Positions 1 to 15,000 of a DNA stretch of 64,000 bases are shown one piece after another. A program made the position numbers and the translations under genes. The stretch spans positions 157,798 to 221,797 of the forward strand of contig JAAUZV010000002.1 in the NCBI GenBank assembly GCA_014804425.1, written 5' to 3'. The first letter of the stretch is position 1. Every line of letters starts with the position of its first letter. Below the pieces are notes generated by a model that worked only from the letters and a program-made list of their open reading frames with translations, was not told the DNA's origin and ran no database searches. The DNA is from Lachnospiraceae bacterium. GTDB lineage: Bacteria > Bacillota > Clostridia > Lachnospirales > Lachnospiraceae.

Positions 1-3000
1 TTTGAGAGCAGTCAGCTTTTGGAAAAGCTGGAAGGCATCATATTGGAAAAGCAGGACGCGGAGTGTTTTGATGATTCCGACATCAATGAAATTTTCCGCA
101 TCATGCATACGATCAAGGGTTCCTCGGGAATTATGCTTTTTGAGAACATCACAAAGGTTGCTCATAAGCTGGAAGATGTATTCTACTATTTAAGAGAATC
201 CCATCCGGAAAACGTTCCTCACTTGGAGCTTGTGCAGAAGGTGCTTGCCGTATCCGATTTCGTCAATGCGGAGATGGATAAGATTCGGGATGGCAACAAG
301 TCGGATGGTGACGAGAAAGAGATCGTCGCAGATTTGGATGCGTTTTTGAAGCAGCTCAAGGGAGAGATCAAAGAGCAGGGAATCAAGCTTCCGAGAGAAA
401 ATAAACATGAAGAGCCGACACAGTTCTATATCGCGCCGGTGGCGAGTCCGGACAGTCTGTTTTACAGGATCGTGATTCATTACAGAAACGATACACAGAT
501 GAGCAATATCAGAGCGTATTCTGCGACTTACGCGCTGAAAGAGATTGCCGAAGATTTGTTGTATTCGCCTGAGGACATCATCAGTAATGAGGAAAGCTCC
601 GAGGTCATTTTATCGGAAGGCTTTTACATGCTGCTTCAGACGAAGAACAGCAAAGAAGACATTTTAGCCTTGATCGACAGCGTGGAAGCGGAAAAAATTG
701 ACATAGACCAGATTACGGCGGAGCAATTCGGAAAGGGACTTGCGGAGATCAATCATGAACCGATCATGTTGGAACAATCGGTGCAGGCGGCAGAAGCGCC
801 GACAGCCGCGCCGGCGGTAGAAGTACCGCAGACAGATAAGTCGAAGCCGATCGCGCCCGGTGATTATGTCGTTAAGTCGAAAGAGACCGGTAAGGGCAAG
901 ACGCTGGCAAAGAACCAGCCGAAGCAGCAGAGCATCATCAGCGTCAGCATAGAGAAGATGGACGCCTTGATGGATCTGATCGGAGAGCTTGTTATATCCG
1001 AAGCAGTGGTGTTACAGAACCCGGACTTAAAGGTGCCTGGCTTAGAGCTTTCCAATTTCCAAAAAGCATCCGGACAGCTGGCGAAGATTACGACAGAACT
1101 TCAGGAAACGATCATGTCGATGAGAATGATGCCGCTGACGAACACATTCCAAAAGATGCGAAGGATCGTGTTCGATGTATCCAGAAAGCTGGGTAAGGAA
1201 ATCGAGCTCGAGGTGATCGGTGAGAGTACCGAGGTGGATAAGAACATCATTGAGCACATCTCAGATCCTTTGATGCATTTGGTGAGAAACTCCGTAGACC
1301 ACGGTATCGAGGAAAATGCCGATGACCGTGTGGCTGCAGGAAAGCCGGCAAAAGGAACGATCACGCTGGAGGCGAAGAACGAGGGCGGTAAGGTTTATAT
1401 CAGCGTAAAAGATGACGGCAAAGGCTTGAATAAAGAAAAGCTGTATACGAAGGCAAAAGAAAAGGGACTGCTTGGAACGAAGGAGATCACTGATTTTACG
1501 GAGAGCGAAATTTACCGTTTTATCACACTTCCGGGCTTTTCAACAAAAGAAGCGGTGACGGAATATTCGGGAAGAGGCGTCGGAATGGACGTCGTTGTAA
1601 AGAATATTCAGGGAATCGGCGGAAGATTGGAGATCACCAGTGAAGAGGGATTAGGATCGGAGATGACATTGATCATCCCGCTGACGCTGGCGATCGTAAA
1701 CGGAATCGTAGTAAAGGTAGGAAATTCTTCTTTTGTAATTGCGACGTCTTCCGTAAAACAATTCGTAAGACTGAGCCAGGATGCCATTGTGACAGAGCCG
1801 AGCGGCGAAGAATATATCATTTTGAGAGGCACCTATTATCCTTTCATCCGCCTGAACAAAAAATATCAGATAGAAGACTCACAGGAAGACATAGAGAACG
1901 GTATAGTTGTAATCTTGGAGCATGAGGGAAAGCAGATCTGTATACTGATCGACAGTCTGGTACAGGAGCAGGAGATCGTTGTAAAACCGATTCCTCCCTA
2001 TATAAAGAAGGTCAAAGGTCTGTCCGGTTGTACGCAGCTTGGCGATGGCAGCATCGCACTCATTCTCGATATTGCGGGTCTGATAGAAGATGAGGAAAGG
2101 AGCTAGCGAATGGCAGAAGAACAAAATGATAAAGAAGAGGAACTGCTTGAGGAAGATGCCGAAAAGGGCAAATTCATGACGTTCCAAACGGGAAAGGAAT
2201 ATTTTGGCATCAGTATCAGCTTTGTAAACGAGATCATCCCGATGCAGGCGATTACCAAAGTTCCGGAGGTAGAAGATTACATCAAAGGTCTGATCAATCT
2301 CCGAGGAAAGATTATTCCCGTTATTGATGTCCGTGTAAGATTCAGGATGGAACCGGTTGAATATACGGACAGAACCTGTATCATCGTCATCAATGTAAAA
2401 TCGACGGTCATCGGATTGATCGTAGAGAGAATTGCAGGGGTTGACACCATACAGGATGAAGACATCGTACCGCCGCCTGCACTCGGCAAGCGGGAAAACG
2501 AACAGAGTAAATATGTTTACGGCTTGGCACGGACGGGCGATACGGTGAAACTCCTTCTTGATCCGGAAAAACTGATCAGGGAAGAGGATATCCAAGCGAT
2601 TGAAGAAATACAGGATGAGGAAGAATAATCATAAAAAGGAGAGGTTACCATGAAGAAGAGATTTTCAATCAATGATATGAGTGTAAGAGCGAAGATAACG
2701 GTATTTGGCGTAGTTATGCTGCTGTTTCTATTAGCCTCTACGTTTATCGGTCTGTTTGCTGCAAGAACTGTGAGCAGTGAGAACCAGAAAAGATACGACA
2801 ATTACGGCATGGGGCAGGTTTATCTGAGTGATGCATTCACGGATTTCAGCCTGATTCAGGTTCGTGTCCGCAATATTATATTCATGTACCATGATGATGC
2901 AAACAAGATGAAGGAGCAGGAGAATGAGATCTCTGCATATTATACTGATATGCGCACCAACTTAGACAAGTTTGAGGGCGTGATGAATGTATTCTCCAAA

Positions 3001-6000
3001 GAGATCCAGTCGGAGTATCAGGATGTTGAGGACGCCCTTGAGAGCTGGATAGCAAACATGAGCAATGAGATTTCCATGGTAGAGAGCGGAAAGCAGGAAC
3101 AGGCGGCAGAGGATCTGATGTCGAACGGAGGCCCGCTCGCATCTGCGGCTAGGACGGAATTAGAACAACTGACCGCACTGCTTCATAATGAGTCTGAGGA
3201 AAGCGAAAGCAGAACGGCATCGACCCTTGTGATCATGGAATGGATTTTGATCGGAGCGGCGGCGGTTGCAGTACTCATTGCAATACTCTATGCAACTGCG
3301 CTGATCAAGAATATCACGATCCCGGTTAAGAAACTGGTTGAGGCGGCAAGTAAGCTTGCGAAGGGCGATGTTGATGTAGACTGCACGAAAATCAATAATG
3401 ACGATCTGGGCGCGTTAATGGATGAGTTTGCTGAGATGGTTAAGGAGACGAAGACGCAGGCACAGATTGCGGATATGGTTGCGAAAGGTGATTTGACTAT
3501 TCAAGTCAATCCGAGAGGTGATAAAGATCTGCTGGGAACGGCGTTATATCGTCTGGTAAAGGATAACAACGAGATCCTTGGTAATATTAAAGAGTCCACC
3601 ATGCAGGTAACGGTTGGCTCCGAGCAGGTAGCGAGTGCGAGTCAGTCTTTGGCACAGGGCGCAACGGAGCAGGCAAGCGCATTACAGCAGGTAACTGCTT
3701 CCATGGATGAGATCGCAGAGCGTACCAAGCAGAATGCATCTCAGGCTTCTCAGGCGGATGAGCTGGCACACAGCGTTAGAGCAATGGCGATTTCCGGCAA
3801 TGACCAGATGAAATCCATGATCAGCGCAATGAATGATATTAATGAGTCTTCCGAGACGATTTCTAAGGTTATTAAGACGATCGATGATATTGCATTCCAG
3901 ACCAATATTCTTGCATTGAACGCAGCGGTTGAGGCAGCGCGTGCAGGCATACACGGCAAGGGATTTGCAGTCGTAGCGGAGGAAGTCAGAAACCTTGCGG
4001 CAAAATCCGCATCTGCGGCAGGTGAAACAGCGAGCATGATCGAGGATTCCATCCATAAGGTAAATAACGGTACCAAGATTGCCGAGGGAACGGCACAGGC
4101 TTTGGATGAGATCGTTGTTTCCATCGAGAAGGTTGTTAACCTGATCAGCACGATCGCAACGGCTTCCAATGATCAGGCAACGGCAGTATCTCAGGTAGAT
4201 CAGGCGATCGGTCAGGTTTCTCAGGTTGTACAGACAAACTCTGCTACGAGTCAGCAGTGTGCGGCTGCAAGTGAGGAGCTTTCCAATCAGGCTGCAATGC
4301 TCAGAAGCATGATGGCAAATTACAAACTGAATACTTCAAGCAAACAGAGCAACTTTGGTGTACCGGCGGAGACCAGTTCCACATTCAGTGTAGCAAATCC
4401 GAATGAGCAGATCATTTCACTGAGCGGAGAGTTCGGCAAATATTGATCACCGTAGGGCAGTTACAATTAGGAAGGTAAAGACAGAATGGAAGATAGCAGA
4501 AAAGACGCTCTGTTAAGAGCGGGTGTTAATGTGGATGAGGCGTTGGAACGCTTCATGGGGAATGAGGAGTTGTTGGTGCGCTTTTTGAAAAAGTTTGCCA
4601 ATGATTCCAGCTATCAATCTCTCAAAAAAGCAATGAGCGAGCAAAACTATAAGGATGCATTTGAGGCGGCGCATGCATTAAAGGGCGTGTGCGGGAATCT
4701 ATCGATCGCAAAGCTGTTTGAATTGGTTTGCAAAGAAGTAGAGCTTCTGCGCGGCGGTACTGCGGGAGAAGGAGTGGAACAGTGCCATCTTGAGGTTATA
4801 GCGGAATATGAGAGAGTGATTGTCGAATTGGAGAACCTTTAAGAACTGCTAAAAGGATGCAATGGAAAGCGCGTTTTGCGAATACTCCATTGAGATGAAT
4901 TACAAAAAACACCCACAGACCGGATGATACGGCCTGTGGGTGTTTTTTCAAAGATAATCCTGAAGCTTTGTACTCAGCTTTTCTTCTATATCGATCAGCC
5001 GGTGACACACATCCTTTGCAGAATGATCGGCTGCTTTATATTGATGCAGATATTTATGCAGGGATTTGACTCCCATATTGCAGCCGTCCGTGATCAGATC
5101 GGCGATCGTTCGATCACTTCCGTCAAGTCCCATTTTTACGCTTGTTTTGATGCTTGCCATGCTTTTAGCCACCGGATTCGGGTCTTTTTCTGTACTGTGG
5201 TGCTGGATGAGCAGACCGTGCAGGTCGTTCCCAAGCTTTTCGTGATGCGAGCGGCTTTCCTTTAATAATTTTTTCAGATCGGTATTGCTCACTTTGTCCA
5301 TCACCTGATCAATGACAGATACAGCCATTTTTGATCCGGAATCACATTCTTTTAAGAGATAAACGGTATCCTGATTTTCCATTTTGCCTCACCATGCCTT
5401 TCCAGTAGTTGTTTTTACCGATTTGACATTAGTTTGTCCGTTTTTATGAAGGATATGAGACAAAACAGTTGAAAAAAAAATCCATGAAAGCTATAATAAG
5501 AATAGTGAAAAAAGTTTATGCTTTTTTTGTAGAAATTTTTAACAAAGAACAAAGAATAGGAGAATACCCGTGAGACTGATTACAAGATCTGATTTTGATG
5601 GACTTGCGTGCGGCGCGCTGTTAAAAGAAGCCGGCATTATTGACAATTGGAAATTTGCGCATCCGAAGGATTTACAGGACGGTTTAGTGGAAGTAACGGA
5701 GGATGACTGTCTGGCAAACGTACCTTATGTAGAGGGCTGCGGACTTTGGTTCGATCATCATTCCAGCGAACATGAACGCCTTCAGTTAAAAGGAAAGTAC
5801 AAGGGTGAGAGCCGGATCACACCTTCCTGTGCACGTATCATTTATGAATATTATGGAGGAAGGGAGCGCTTTCCGCAGTTTGACGATATGATGGTAGCTG
5901 TGGATAAGGTGGATTCCGGTGATCTGACGATCGATGAGATTCAGAATCCCAAGGGCTGGATCTTAGTTGGATTTTTAATGGATCCGAGAACCGGACTCGG

Positions 6001-9000
6001 CAGATGGCGCAATTTTACGATCTCTAACTATCAGTTAATGGAGAAGCTCATTGATGCATGCCGTACCATGTCAACGGATGAAATACTTGCGATGCCGGAT
6101 GTGCAGGAACGGATCGATACATATCTTGAGCAGACAGCAAAGTTTAAGGAGATGGTTCTGGCGCACACCGTTGTGGAGGGCAATCTGATCATATCTGATC
6201 TGCGCGGCGTTGACCCGATTTATTCCGGAAACCGCTTTTTGATTTACAGCATGTATCCTGAGCAGAATATCTCTGCATGGATCGTCAGCGGCAGGGGTGG
6301 AAAGGGATGCAGTGCCGCGGTTGGCTACAGTATTTTGAATAAGACCTCCAATGTAGATGTCGGCAGCCTGATGCTAAAATATAACGGCGGCGGTCACCGG
6401 AAGGTAGGTACCTGCCAGTTCTCAGATGAGAATATGGAGTCCGAGCTTCCGAAGATGCTGGAGGAATTAAAGACATTAAGCAATTCATAAAAAAGAACGC
6501 AAAGAATGCAGAGCATTCTTTGCGTTCTTTTTTATTGATAGATCAAATGCAGATAATCCATCTTTGCGGAGAGATTGGCGAGCATGAGATCCAGTACGGA
6601 GAGCGCGCACATGGATTCCACGACCACGACGGCACGCGGTACAATGATCGGATCGTGCCGTCCTTTGATGGAGACGCAGAGGGGAGTGCCGTCCTGACGA
6701 ACAGTATGCTGCTCCTTAAAAATAGAAGCCGTCGGCTTGATATGGACGGTGAGAAGTACATCCGAGCCGTCGCTGATGCCGCCGAGAATGCCGCCCGCAT
6801 GATTGCTTGCTTTTTGAATGCCATGCGCAGTAGAGAGAAATTCGTCATTGTTTTCAGAGCCTTTTGCGGTGGAGACGCGGATACCGTCGCCGATTTCAAC
6901 TGCTTTCACCGCACCGATGGACATGAGGGCTTCCGAGAGAACGGCGTCGAGCTTGCCGAACACCGGCTCGCCGATACCGGCGGGAAGTCCGCTGATTCTG
7001 CATTTGATCGAGCCGCCCGAGGAATCATGTTCCTCCATGCATGCCGAAAGGTATTGCTCTGCGCGCGCGCTTGCTTCGGTGTCGGGCATGGCGGTCGGAG
7101 TCGTGAGGATCGCATCTTTAGAGAAACGGGATTCATCGATCGTAACCGGTCCGATCGAATACGTATAAGCCGTGATATTCACACCAAGCTCTGCAAGGAT
7201 TTTGCAGGCGACAGCGCCGGCGGCAACCCTGCCGATTGTCTCGCGCCCTGAGGAGCGACCGCCGCCGCGGTAATCACGGAAACCATATTTTTGGTCAAAG
7301 GTATAATCCGCATGCCCGGGACGATAATAGGAAGCAATTTCACTATAATCGGCGGAGCGCTGCGAGGTGTTAAAAACGAGCAGGGAGATCGGGGTGCCCG
7401 TTGTACGTCCTTCGAAAATGCCCGAGAGGATCTGTACTTCGTCGGACTCCTTTCGCGGTGTTGTATAGCGCGACTGCCCCGGTTTTCTGCGGTCTAAATA
7501 GATCTGAATGTCCGAGGCGTTTAGAGAAAGTCCTGCGGGGCAGCCATCGATCACAACGCCGAGCGCCTCTCCGTGAGATTCCCCCCATGTCGTGATACGA
7601 AACAGATTACCGAATGTAGAGCCTGCCGTCATAATCGTACCTCCTTTAGGATCTTTTGTTACATTATATCTGTGCAAAATCGAAAATACAAGTTTTTCCA
7701 AAATAAGTTTATCATTTTTCGTTTGATTTTGTTCTAAAGTATGATATAGTAACATTGGACTATAACGTAAACCTACGGTTGGATAGAATATGAAAGATAG
7801 AGTACTTACGAAACTGATCAAAGTTTCCAAAAAAAGAAAGTGGCTGCGTTATCCGATGCTGTGCGTCATATTTGTCTTTTTGGGCGTATGTCATTTCGGA
7901 CGCTTTTTGGTGAATCTGATACCGCGTGTGATTGGCGTGGCTTTTGTTGCTGTCATTTTTTTGTTAAGTTCGAGTTTTGCGCTTCCGGTGCTGCTTGACA
8001 TTGATATGGAGCGGAAGCCGGAGATTGTTTTTGAGTCAGATTTGGAAGAACTGCTGCAGACCGGAGAATTGAATGAGATTCTGCTGGAAGACGGAGAAAT
8101 TGTTGATGACGGCTTAAACGGCTACGAGACCTATGATGTGAACGAGGTGGAAACCTATTCCCTTGATGAGATTCTTTTGGAACATGAGGAGTATTTGACG
8201 AGCAGAGCGGAGGAGGAAACGCAGGAGACATTTCAGCAGGATGAGGAGAGCATGGTCTTTACTGCGGATGACTGGCGGCTTGTTTTGATCAATAAGCAGC
8301 ATCCGATACCGAATGATTATGATTTTTCTCTGACGACGATCACCGGAAAGATGCAGTGTGATGAGCGGATTTTGGAAGATTTGCTTTTGATGCTTCAGGC
8401 GGCGAAAAATGACAATGTGAACCTGATCATTTGTTCGCCGTACCGCACGGATGCAAGTCAGGAATCCATCTTTGAGAAACATGTCAGAGCGTATATGAAT
8501 AAAGGACTCAATTATATGGATTCCTTTAAGCTGGCGTCACAGGAGACGACGGTGCCGGGCTACAGTGAGCATCAGATCGGCTTATCGCTTGATATTTATA
8601 CGGCAAGTCATATGATCTTGGATGCTGCCTATGGGGAGACCGCGGCGGGCAGGTGGCTTGCGGAAAATTGCAGCGATTACGGATTTATTCTCCGCTATCC
8701 GAAAGGAAAAGAGTATATCACGAGCATTGGCTATGAACCGTGGCATTTCCGCTATGTCGGCAGAGAGGCAGCGAAGATCATTATGAGCGAAGGCATCACG
8801 CTCGAGGAATTTTGGGAGCGGTATGTGAACGGGTAAATTTTGAGGTATGCTGTTTGATCATCACAGCATACCTTCTTCGGGAAAGGATGGCACAGCTTTG
8901 AAATATACCGTGATCAAGCAGGAGGGGGCAGCGAAACGTGCCTGTTTTGAAACAGTGCACGGCACGGTGCAGACTCCTGTTTTTATGAATGTAGGAACTG

Positions 9001-12000
9001 TCGGAGCAATCAAGGGCGCAGTATCCACAGCAGATCTGGAGGAGATCGGAACGCAGATCGAGCTTTCCAATACCTATCATCTTCATGTGCGAACCGGAGA
9101 CAAACTGATCAAGCAGTTTGGCGGTTTACATAAATTCATGTCTTGGAACAGGCCCATTCTTACGGATTCCGGTGGGTTTCAAGTGTTTTCTCTTGCGGGA
9201 CTGCGAAAAATCAAAGAAGAGGGCGTGTATTTTCAATCCCATATAGACGGCAGAAAAATATTTATGGGACCGGAGGAAAGCATGCAGATTCAGTCCAATC
9301 TGGCGTCCACGATCGCAATGGCGTTTGACGAGTGCGCGCCGAGTAAGGCGGAACGCGATTATGTGCAGGCATCCGTGGAGCGGACAACAAGATGGCTGCT
9401 TCGGTGCCAAAAGGAAATGCAGCGCTTAAACGGGCTTGAGGATACGATCAATCGGGAACAGCTTTTGTTCGGCATCAATCAGGGCGCCGTATATGATGAC
9501 ATTCGGACGGCGCATGCAAAGCAGATCTGTGAATTGGATTTGGACGGGTATGCCATCGGCGGGCTTGCGGTCGGAGAGTCTCATGAGGAAATGTATCGCA
9601 TCATTGAGCAGGTGACGCCGATCCTGCCCAAGGACAAGCCGACCTATTTGATGGGGGTTGGTACGCCCGCCAATATTTTGGAGGCAGTGGAGCGCGGCGT
9701 AGACTTTTTTGACTGCGTATACCCGTCGCGCAACGGCAGGCACGGACATCTGTATACAAACCGCGGCAAGATCAATCTTTTTAATGCGAAATATGAGCTG
9801 GACGCGCGCCCGATCGAGGAGGGCTGCACCTGTCCCGCATGCAGACGTTATTCGCGTGCCTATATCCGTCATCTGCTCAAAGCGAAAGAGATGCTCGGCA
9901 TGCGGTTGTGTGTGACGCATAATCTGTTTTTCTATAACAGAATGATGGCGGAGATCCGGGATGCGCTCGATGAGGGACGTTTTGCGGCATATAAGAGGGA
10001 GAAGCTTGCCGGATTTGCGGCAGGGGAATCGTAAGCGGTTTTTCAGCGGAATTCTAAAATTCGTATAAAAGACTTGATGTGCCGTGTTTTTTTGTGTATG
10101 ATGAATAGTGATGGAAAAATCAGTGATTTGATGGATGGAGGACAACATGGGCGTATTATTAACAGAAACAGACGCTGCGGCAGGCGGTGGATCGATGGGA
10201 ATCAGCTGGATAATTATTTATATGGTGGGTATCGTTGCTGTTTTTTATTTTTTTATGATCAGACCCCAGAAAAAAGAACAGAAAAAAATGGCGGCGCTGC
10301 TTTCTACACTGGAGATCGGGGACAGTGTGCTGACAACGAGCGGCTTTTATGGGATCATCATTGATATTACGGATGATACCGTGATTGTAGAGTTCGGTAA
10401 TAATAAGAATTGCAGAATTCCGATGCAGAAATCGGCAATCGTGCAGGTCGAGAAGCCTGACGCCGAATAGAAACAGATGAAAAGAGGCGCATGGCATGAC
10501 GCCTCTTTTTTTGCGATTACAGAAAGGATGTGGAAAGCAATGAATTATCGGATCACGAGTATTCCGGGCGACGGGATCGGACCGGAAATCGTTACCGAGG
10601 CCAAAAAGGTATTACAGAAAATCGGTGAACGGTACGGACATACCTTTACATTTACGGACATTTTGATGGGCGGCGCGTCCATTGACGTTCATGGTGTTCC
10701 CCTGACGGACGAGGCGATTCAGACAGCGAAGGATGCGGATGCGGTGCTTATGGGGTCCATCGGCGGAAACACGGTAACGTCCCCTTGGTATCGGCTTGCG
10801 CCCGACAAACGTCCGGAGGCAGGGCTGTTAAAGATCCGTAAGGCGCTGGGATTGTTTGCGAACCTGCGTCCGGCGATGCTCTATGATGAACTGGCGGCGG
10901 CATGTCCCTTAAAAGCGGAGATCAGCCGTGCCGGCTTTGACATGATGATGCTGCGCGAGCTGACGGGCGGATTGTATTTCGGCGAGCGGAAAACGGAGAT
11001 GATCGACGGTAAAATGACGGCGGTCGATACGCTGACCTATAATGAAGACGAGATTTGGAGAGCCGCTGTCAAAGGCTTTGAGATTGCCATGAAGCGCCGG
11101 AAAAAGGTGACGAGCGTGGATAAGGCGAACGTGCTTGACTCCTCCAGATTATGGAGAAAGGTCGTCGAGGAAGTGGCGGCGGATTATCCGGAGGTGACGT
11201 TAGAGCATATGCTGGTGGACAACTGCGCGATGCAGCTTGTAAAGAATCCGGCACAGTTTGACGTGGTGCTGACCGAGAATATGTTCGGCGATATTTTATC
11301 CGATGAGGCGAGTATGATCACAGGCTCGCTCGGTATGCTGCCGAGTGCATCCTTAAACGATACTAAATTTGGATTGTATGAGCCGAGCGGCGGTTCCGCG
11401 CCGGATATTGCGGGAAAGGGCATAGCGAATCCGATCGCAACGATTTTAAGTGCGGCGATGATGCTTCGGTACTCCTTTGACTTAGATCAGGAAGCGGATG
11501 CGATCGAGGCGGCCGTGAAGCAGACCTTAAAGGATGGTTACCGCACGATCGACATCATGCCGCAGGATGGGAATACGGACGGCGTGACACAGGTCGGCAC
11601 CGCAAAGATGGGCGATTTGATCTGTGAAAGAATCGTGTGAGAAGAACCAATAGAGAGAAAGGAAGATCATAATGAAAAGTGATAATGTAAAAAAAGGAAT
11701 GCAGCAGGCGCCGCATCGTTCATTGTTTCATGCGCTTGGATTTACGGAAGAAGAAATGCGTAAGCCGATGGTCGGTATCGTCAGCTCCTACAATGAGATC
11801 GTACCGGGACATATGAACCTTGATAAAATTGTCAATGCCGTCAAGCTGGGCGTTGCGGAGGCGGGCGGCGTGCCGGTCGTATTTCCGGCGATCGCGGTCT
11901 GCGACGGAATTGCGATGGGACATATCGGCATGAAATATTCTCTGGTAACGCGCGATCTGATCGCAGACAGCACCGAATGCATGGCGCTTGCGCATCAGTT

Positions 12001-15000
12001 TGATGCGCTGGTCATGGTACCGAACTGTGATAAAAACGTTCCCGGACTGCTGATGGCGGCGGCAAGGATCAATGTGCCGACCGTATTTGTGTCGGGAGGA
12101 CCGATGCTTGCCGGTCATGTAAAAGGGCAGAAAAGAAGCCTTTCTTCCATGTTTGAGGCGGTCGGTGCGCATTCAGCGGGGACGATGACGGAAGAAGAAG
12201 TGCGGGAGTTTGAGGAAAAGGTGTGTCCGACCTGCGGTTCCTGTTCCGGAATGTATACGGCAAACTCCATGAACTGTCTGACTGAGGCGCTCGGCATGGG
12301 ACTGCCCGGAAACGGGACGATCCCGGCGGTTTATTCAGACCGTATCAAGCTTGCAAAGCATGCGGGCATGGCGGTTATGGAGCTGTTAAAGAAAAATATC
12401 TGTCCGCGGGACATTATGACAAAAGAAGCGGTCTTAAACGCATTGACGGTGGATATGGCGCTCGGCTGTTCCACAAACAGCATGCTGCATCTTCCGGCGA
12501 TTGCGCACGAGATCGGTTTTGATTTTGATATTTCATTTGCGAATGAGATCAGTGAAAAAACGCCGAATCTCTGTCATTTGGCGCCTGCGGGTCCGACCTA
12601 TATGGAGGACTTAAACGAAGCGGGCGGTGTCTATGCCGTGATGAACGAGCTGATGGAAGCCGGACTGCTCCATACGGACTGCATGACGGTGACAGGAAAA
12701 ACGATCGGCGAGAATGTGACCGGATCGGTCAATTCCAATCCCGAGGTCATCAGACCGCTGAACAATCCTTACAGCAAGACGGGTGGTCTTGCCGTGTTAA
12801 AAGGAAATCTGGCTCCGGACGGTTCGGTCGTGAAGCGTTCCGCAGTCTGTGAGGAAATGATGGTGCATACCGGCCCTGCCCGCGTATTTGAATGCGAGGA
12901 GGACGCGATCGAGGCGATCAAGGGCGGACGCATTCAGGCAGGCGATGTGGTCGTCATCCGTTATGAAGGACCCAAGGGCGGCCCCGGCATGAGGGAAATG
13001 CTTAACCCGACCTCTGCCATTGCGGGAATGGGACTTGGCTCCAGTGTTGCGCTGATCACGGACGGACGTTTTTCCGGTGCGTCAAGGGGGGCGTCTATCG
13101 GGCATGTATCTCCGGAGGCGGCGGTCGGCGGACCGATCGCGCTGATCGAGGAGGGGGATATGATCACGGTGGACATTCCGAATTATTCTTTGAGCGTGGA
13201 TGTTCCCGATGAGGAGCTTGCCCAAAGAAAAGCCGCATGGAAGCCGAGAGAGCCGAAGGTGACAAGCGGATACCTTGCAAGATACCGCGAGCTTGTGACA
13301 AGCGGAAACCGCGGCGCAATCTTAGAACTTCCGCATAACGCGTGAAAGCGTGTCGGTTGGGGCGAAAAAAATCAATAACGTTGCGTTTGGATTCTGATAG
13401 GAAAAGCGCGTAAAGTGTGCTTTTCACACGTTGATAAGTAAGGAGTGCAGATACCGTATGAAATTAACAGGAGCAGAAATTGTGATCGAGTGCTTAAAGG
13501 AACAGGGTGTGGATACCGTGTTTGGTTATCCCGGCGGCACGATCTTAAATGTGTACGACGAATTATACAAGCATCAGGATGAGATCCGTCATGTGTTGAC
13601 GTCCCATGAGCAGGGCGCGGCGCATGCGGCGGACGGTTATGCAAGGGCGACCGGAAAAGTCGGCGTCTGCATGGCGACGAGCGGACCGGGCGCAACGAAT
13701 CTGGTAACGGGGATCGCCACGGCATATATGGATTCTATTCCGGTTGTCGCGATCACTGCAAACGTCAATCTTCCGGCGCTTGGAAAGGATTCTTTTCAGG
13801 AGGTCGATATTGCGGGCGTTGTCATGCCGATCACAAAGCACAGCTACATTGTCAAGGATGTGAATCAGCTTGCCGACACACTGCGCAAGGCGTTTCTGAT
13901 CGCAAAAAGCGAGAGACCGGGACCGGTGCTTGTCGATATTACGAAGGATGTGACCGCAAATACCTGCGAATACAAGCCTGTAAAAAAAGAAGAAATCTGC
14001 CTGCCGAAAACCTATTCTGAGGCGGACATCAACCGTGCTGCGGATTTGATCTGTGAAGCGAAAAAACCGTTTTTCTATATCGGCGGCGGCATTATTTTAT
14101 CCGAGGCGTCCGCGGAGCTCCGTGAACTGGTGGACAAAGTACATGCGCCGGTCTGCGATACGCTGATGGGCAAGGGCGGCTTTGACGGCAGGTATCCGCT
14201 CTATACCGGAATGATCGGGATGCACGGCACGAAAGCATCCAATCTCGGCGTGCAGGAATGTGATCTGCTGATCAGCCTCGGCGTCCGGTTTTCTGACAGA
14301 GTTGTCGGAAATGCGCAGAAGTTCGCGCCGAACGCGAAGATCCTCCATATTGATGTGGATGCGGCGGAGATTGATAAGAACATTAAGACTACGGCGTCCG
14401 TTGTCGGAGACTTAAAAGATATTTTACAAAAACTGAATACCCTGATCCCGAAAAAGCGTCATGAGGAGTGGGTTGCCCATGTGATGGACTTAAAGGAGCG
14501 CTATCCGCTGAATTATCCGAAGGAAAGCCTGACCTGCCCTTATATCATCGAAGAGCTTGACCGCGTGACCAAGGGGGAAGCGATCATCACAACGGATGTC
14601 GGCCAGCATCAGATGTGGGCGTCTCAGTATTATCGTTATTCCGAACCGCGTACATTTCTTTCTTCGGGCGGTCTCGGTACGATGGGGTACGGTCTCGGCG
14701 CATGTATCGGCGCAAAGGTCGGACGTCCCGAAAAGATCTGCGTAAATATTGCGGGAGACGGCTGTTTCCGAATGAATATGAACGAGCTGGCGACGGCAAG
14801 CCGTTACAATATTCCGATCATACAGGTGATCATTAACAATCATGTGCTCGGCATGGTTCGCCAGTGGCAGACACTGTTTTATGATAAGCGTTATTCCCAG
14901 ACCGTATTAAACGATCGGGTTGATTTTGTGAAGGTTGCGGAGGGTCTCGGCTGTAAAGCGATCCGTATCACGAAAAAAGAAGAAGTTGCTCCGGCCCTGG